DNA of 64,000 nucleotides, from NCBI RefSeq assembly GCF_013256425.1, contig NZ_CP053904.1:2418001-2482000 (forward strand), given 5' to 3'. The notes beneath the pieces are model-generated. The model made no database searches. It was not told where the DNA came from and saw only the letters and a list, made by a program, of their open reading frames with translations. Below are positions 62,495-64,000 of this stretch, piece after piece. The translations under genes were made by a program, and so were the position numbers. The DNA is from Hymenobacter sp. BRD67 (lineage in GTDB: Bacteria; Bacteroidota; Bacteroidia; Cytophagales; Hymenobacteraceae). How positions within the stretch are numbered: the first letter of the stretch is position 1; every line of letters starts with the position of its first letter.

Positions 62495-63094
62495 ATGCCC
62501 TCCCTCCTGCCCTTCCTATTCGCGGTGGTGATGGGCATGGGCCACGCTTTCGAGCCCGACCACCTGCTGGCGGTCAGCACCCTCGTGGCGCGCCACGACC
62601 AGCTGCGGGGAGCCCTCAAAAACGGCTTGTTCTGGGGACTGGGGCACACCACCATGCTCGCCATTTTCGGCGGACTGCTGATTTTTGGGCGGGCTACGTT
62701 TTTGCAGTCGGGCTACTTCGAAGCCATGGTGGGCCTGATGCTGATTGGCCTGGGCATCAGCCGGCTGGTGGATAAAAACTCGTATCAGCCGGGGCCGGTG
62801 CTGCGGCAGCGGCCGGGCTTTGCCTACTCCGTGGGGCTGGTGCATGGGCTGGCCGGGAGCGGGGCGCTGGTGCTGCTGGCCCTGAACGCCATCCCTGGGC
62901 CGGCCGGGGCCATTGCCTATATCCTGCTGTTTGGGCTGGGCTCGGTGCTGGGAATGCTGGTGGCCGTCAGCCTGATGCGCATTCCGTTCACGCCCCGCAT
63001 GCGGCTGGGCCGGCGGCTGCGGGCGGGCGCGGTGGTGCTGTCGTCGGTGCTCAGTGTAGGGTACGGCGGCTGGATGGTCTGGACGCACGTGTGA
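62495..63094 (+). CDS. UreH/NiCoT-like nickel permease
   Basis: The 199-residue inner-membrane protein has six helices. The first carries HAFEPDHLLAVSTL, the acidic-histidine motif of the HoxN/UreH group that binds Ni2+. LGHTTMLAIFGGLLIFG and VHGLAGSGALVLLALNAIPG follow as the second metal-binding repeat. It lies 179 bp before a urease gene, so Ni2+ supply for urease is the natural role (inference). I chose the ATG at 62495, because the upstream frame adds an unlikely 14 residues. Confidence 0.82.
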   Translation: MPSLLPFLFAVVMGMGHAFEPDHLLAVSTLVARHDQLRGALKNGLFWGLGHTTMLAIFGGLLIFGRATFLQSGYFEAMVGLMLIGLGISRLVDKNSYQPGPVLRQRPGFAYSVGLVHGLAGSGALVLLALNAIPGPAGAIAYILLFGLGSVLGMLVAVSLMRIPFTPRMRLGRRLRAGAVVLSSVLSVGYGGWMVWTHV

Positions 63095-63097
63095 CGG

Positions 63098-63242
63098 CTG
63101 TAGCGTGGACTCTGCGAGTCCGCGCGTTGGCGGGCAAATCCACGTAGGCCTGCCCGCCCGTGCTGTAGCGTGGACTCTGCGAGTCCGCGCGTTGCGCCGT
63201 TCGCACATCACCTCACGCGCGGACTCGCAGAGTCCACGCTAC
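63098..63242. repeat. triple repeat with hairpin cores before ureAB
   Basis: A 32-bp unit (ctgtagcgtggactctgcga...) occurs at 63098-63129 and identically at 63163-63194, and 28 bp of it recurs inverted at 63215-63242. Each copy has a small palindrome, ggactctgcgagtcc. The inverted copy can pair with either direct copy to make a 28-bp stem in the urease leader. Confidence 0.85.
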
Positions 63243-63273
63243 ATCCTACATTCGCAACTAAACCTCTCTGCCT

Positions 63274-63999
63274 ATGCACCTCGCTCCCAAAGACCTTGAT
63301 AAGCTGGTACTGCACCAGGCCGGGGTAGTGGCCCAGAAGCGCTACGCCCGCGGCCTGCGCCTCAACTACCCCGAGGCCGCCGCCCTGCTCGCCACTCAGC
63401 TGCTGGAGTTTATCCGCGACGGCGAATCGGTGGCGACGCTCATGGACAAGGGCAAGCAGCTGCTCGGCTTCAACGATGTGCTGGAGGGCGTAGCCGACCT
63501 GCTGCCCGAGGTGCAGGTAGAAGGCACCTTCCCCGATGGCACCAAACTCGTGACCGTGCACCAGCCCATTTGCCGCGAGCACGGCGCGCCCGAGCTGGCG
63601 CTCTACGGCAGTGGCCTCCGCCGCACGGTTCCGGCCGCCGCGCAGGTACCCGCCGCCGTGCCGGGCGAGTATCTGCTGGCCGAGGGCGACATACTCCTGA
63701 ACGAAAACCGCCCCGTTATCGAGCTGGAGGTGCTGAACCGGGGCGACCGGCCGGTGCAGGTGGGCTCGCACTACCCCTTCTTCGAAACCAACGCGGGGCT
63801 GGACTTCGACCGGGCGGCGGCATTTGGCTTCCGGCTCAATATCCCGGCTGGCACGGCGGTGCGCTTCGAGCCGGGCGAGCGCAAGCGCGTGCAGCTGGTA
63901 GCGCTGGCCGGCGAGCGCCGCGTGTACGGCGGCAATGGCTGGATTGATGGCCCGCTCGATGAGGCCGGCAAGCAGCAGGCGCTAGGGAAGCTGGGGTAA
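63274..63999 (+). CDS. ureA: fused urease gamma-beta subunit
   Basis: The 241-residue protein is a fusion. Residues 1-100 are UreA ([38 protein letters not shown], then [25 protein letters not shown]). About 125-241 are UreB ([44 protein letters not shown], and [12 protein letters not shown]). It forms the scaffold of urease with the UreC subunit that should follow to the right of the window. UreH is upstream. The stop lies within the last bases shown. Confidence 0.92.
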   Translation: MHLAPKDLDKLVLHQAGVVAQKRYARGLRLNYPEAAALLATQLLEFIRDGESVATLMDKGKQLLGFNDVLEGVADLLPEVQVEGTFPDGTKLVTVHQPICREHGAPELALYGSGLRRTVPAAAQVPAAVPGEYLLAEGDILLNENRPVIELEVLNRGDRPVQVGSHYPFFETNAGLDFDRAAAFGFRLNIPAGTAVRFEPGERKRVQLVALAGERRVYGGNGWIDGPLDEAGKQQALGKLG

Positions 64000-64000
64000 T

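Overview
The window looks like a high-GC member of the Bacteroidetes, most like Hymenobacter or a close relative in the Cytophagales (inference). Support comes from a type IX secretion sorting domain at the end of the protein at 8026-8910, promoter -7 boxes of the Bacteroidetes form TAnnTTTG (2132, 48284, 58835, and on the minus strand 16070, 19019, 29121, 48268), an arginine pathway running through N-acylated citrulline, and SusC/FecA-like receptor architecture. I see no rRNA, tRNA, CRISPR array, intact insertion sequence or prophage.

Layout. 1-8015: the tail of a SEC-C protein, an exported unknown with a 58-bp perfect palindrome inside it, an alkyltransferase-like repair protein, and an RND efflux operon (adaptor, permease, TolC channel). 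8026-16047: a type IX-secreted protein, an SDR, a dienelactone hydrolase, a luciferase-like oxidoreductase, a siderophore-type TonB receptor behind two operator-like inverted repeats, and a TSUP permease with a small membrane partner. 16246-31224: DnaB helicase with a complete homing-endonuclease intein, Mpl ligase, envelope lipoproteins and peptidases (M48, M23), FAA hydrolase, peroxiredoxin, quinone oxidoreductase, SDR, MarC, a membrane EEP-family phosphatase and a LEA-like lipoprotein. 31979-41362: DnaK, a CHRD protein, an M1 aminopeptidase, an outer-membrane protein, a META lipoprotein, an M28 peptidase and an exported unknown.

41419-61749 is an arginine supercluster. argB-argE-argH-pyc run leftward, and an acetyltransferase gene-argG-argC-argD-carA-carB run rightward from overlapping divergent promoters near 48270; argF' follows at 60805. 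Together they supply every step from glutamate to arginine plus carbamoyl phosphate. Three accessory inserts sit in the rightward arm: an AT-rich exported unknown, an orphan Imm50-like immunity gene between carA and carB, and a higBA toxin-antitoxin pair. The higBA pair is bracketed by two copies of the last 137 bp of carB. The window closes with a GNAT gene, a UreH-type nickel permease and a fused urease gamma/beta gene.

Data quality matters for every reader. Eighteen genes carry 26 frameshifts. Each is repaired by adding one base, nearly always to a G or C run, and every repaired length is a multiple of three. This includes carA, carB and argD. The pattern fits systematic undercalling of G/C homopolymers far better than gene decay. 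I therefore annotate these as functional genes with probable sequence errors and give the full repaired span.
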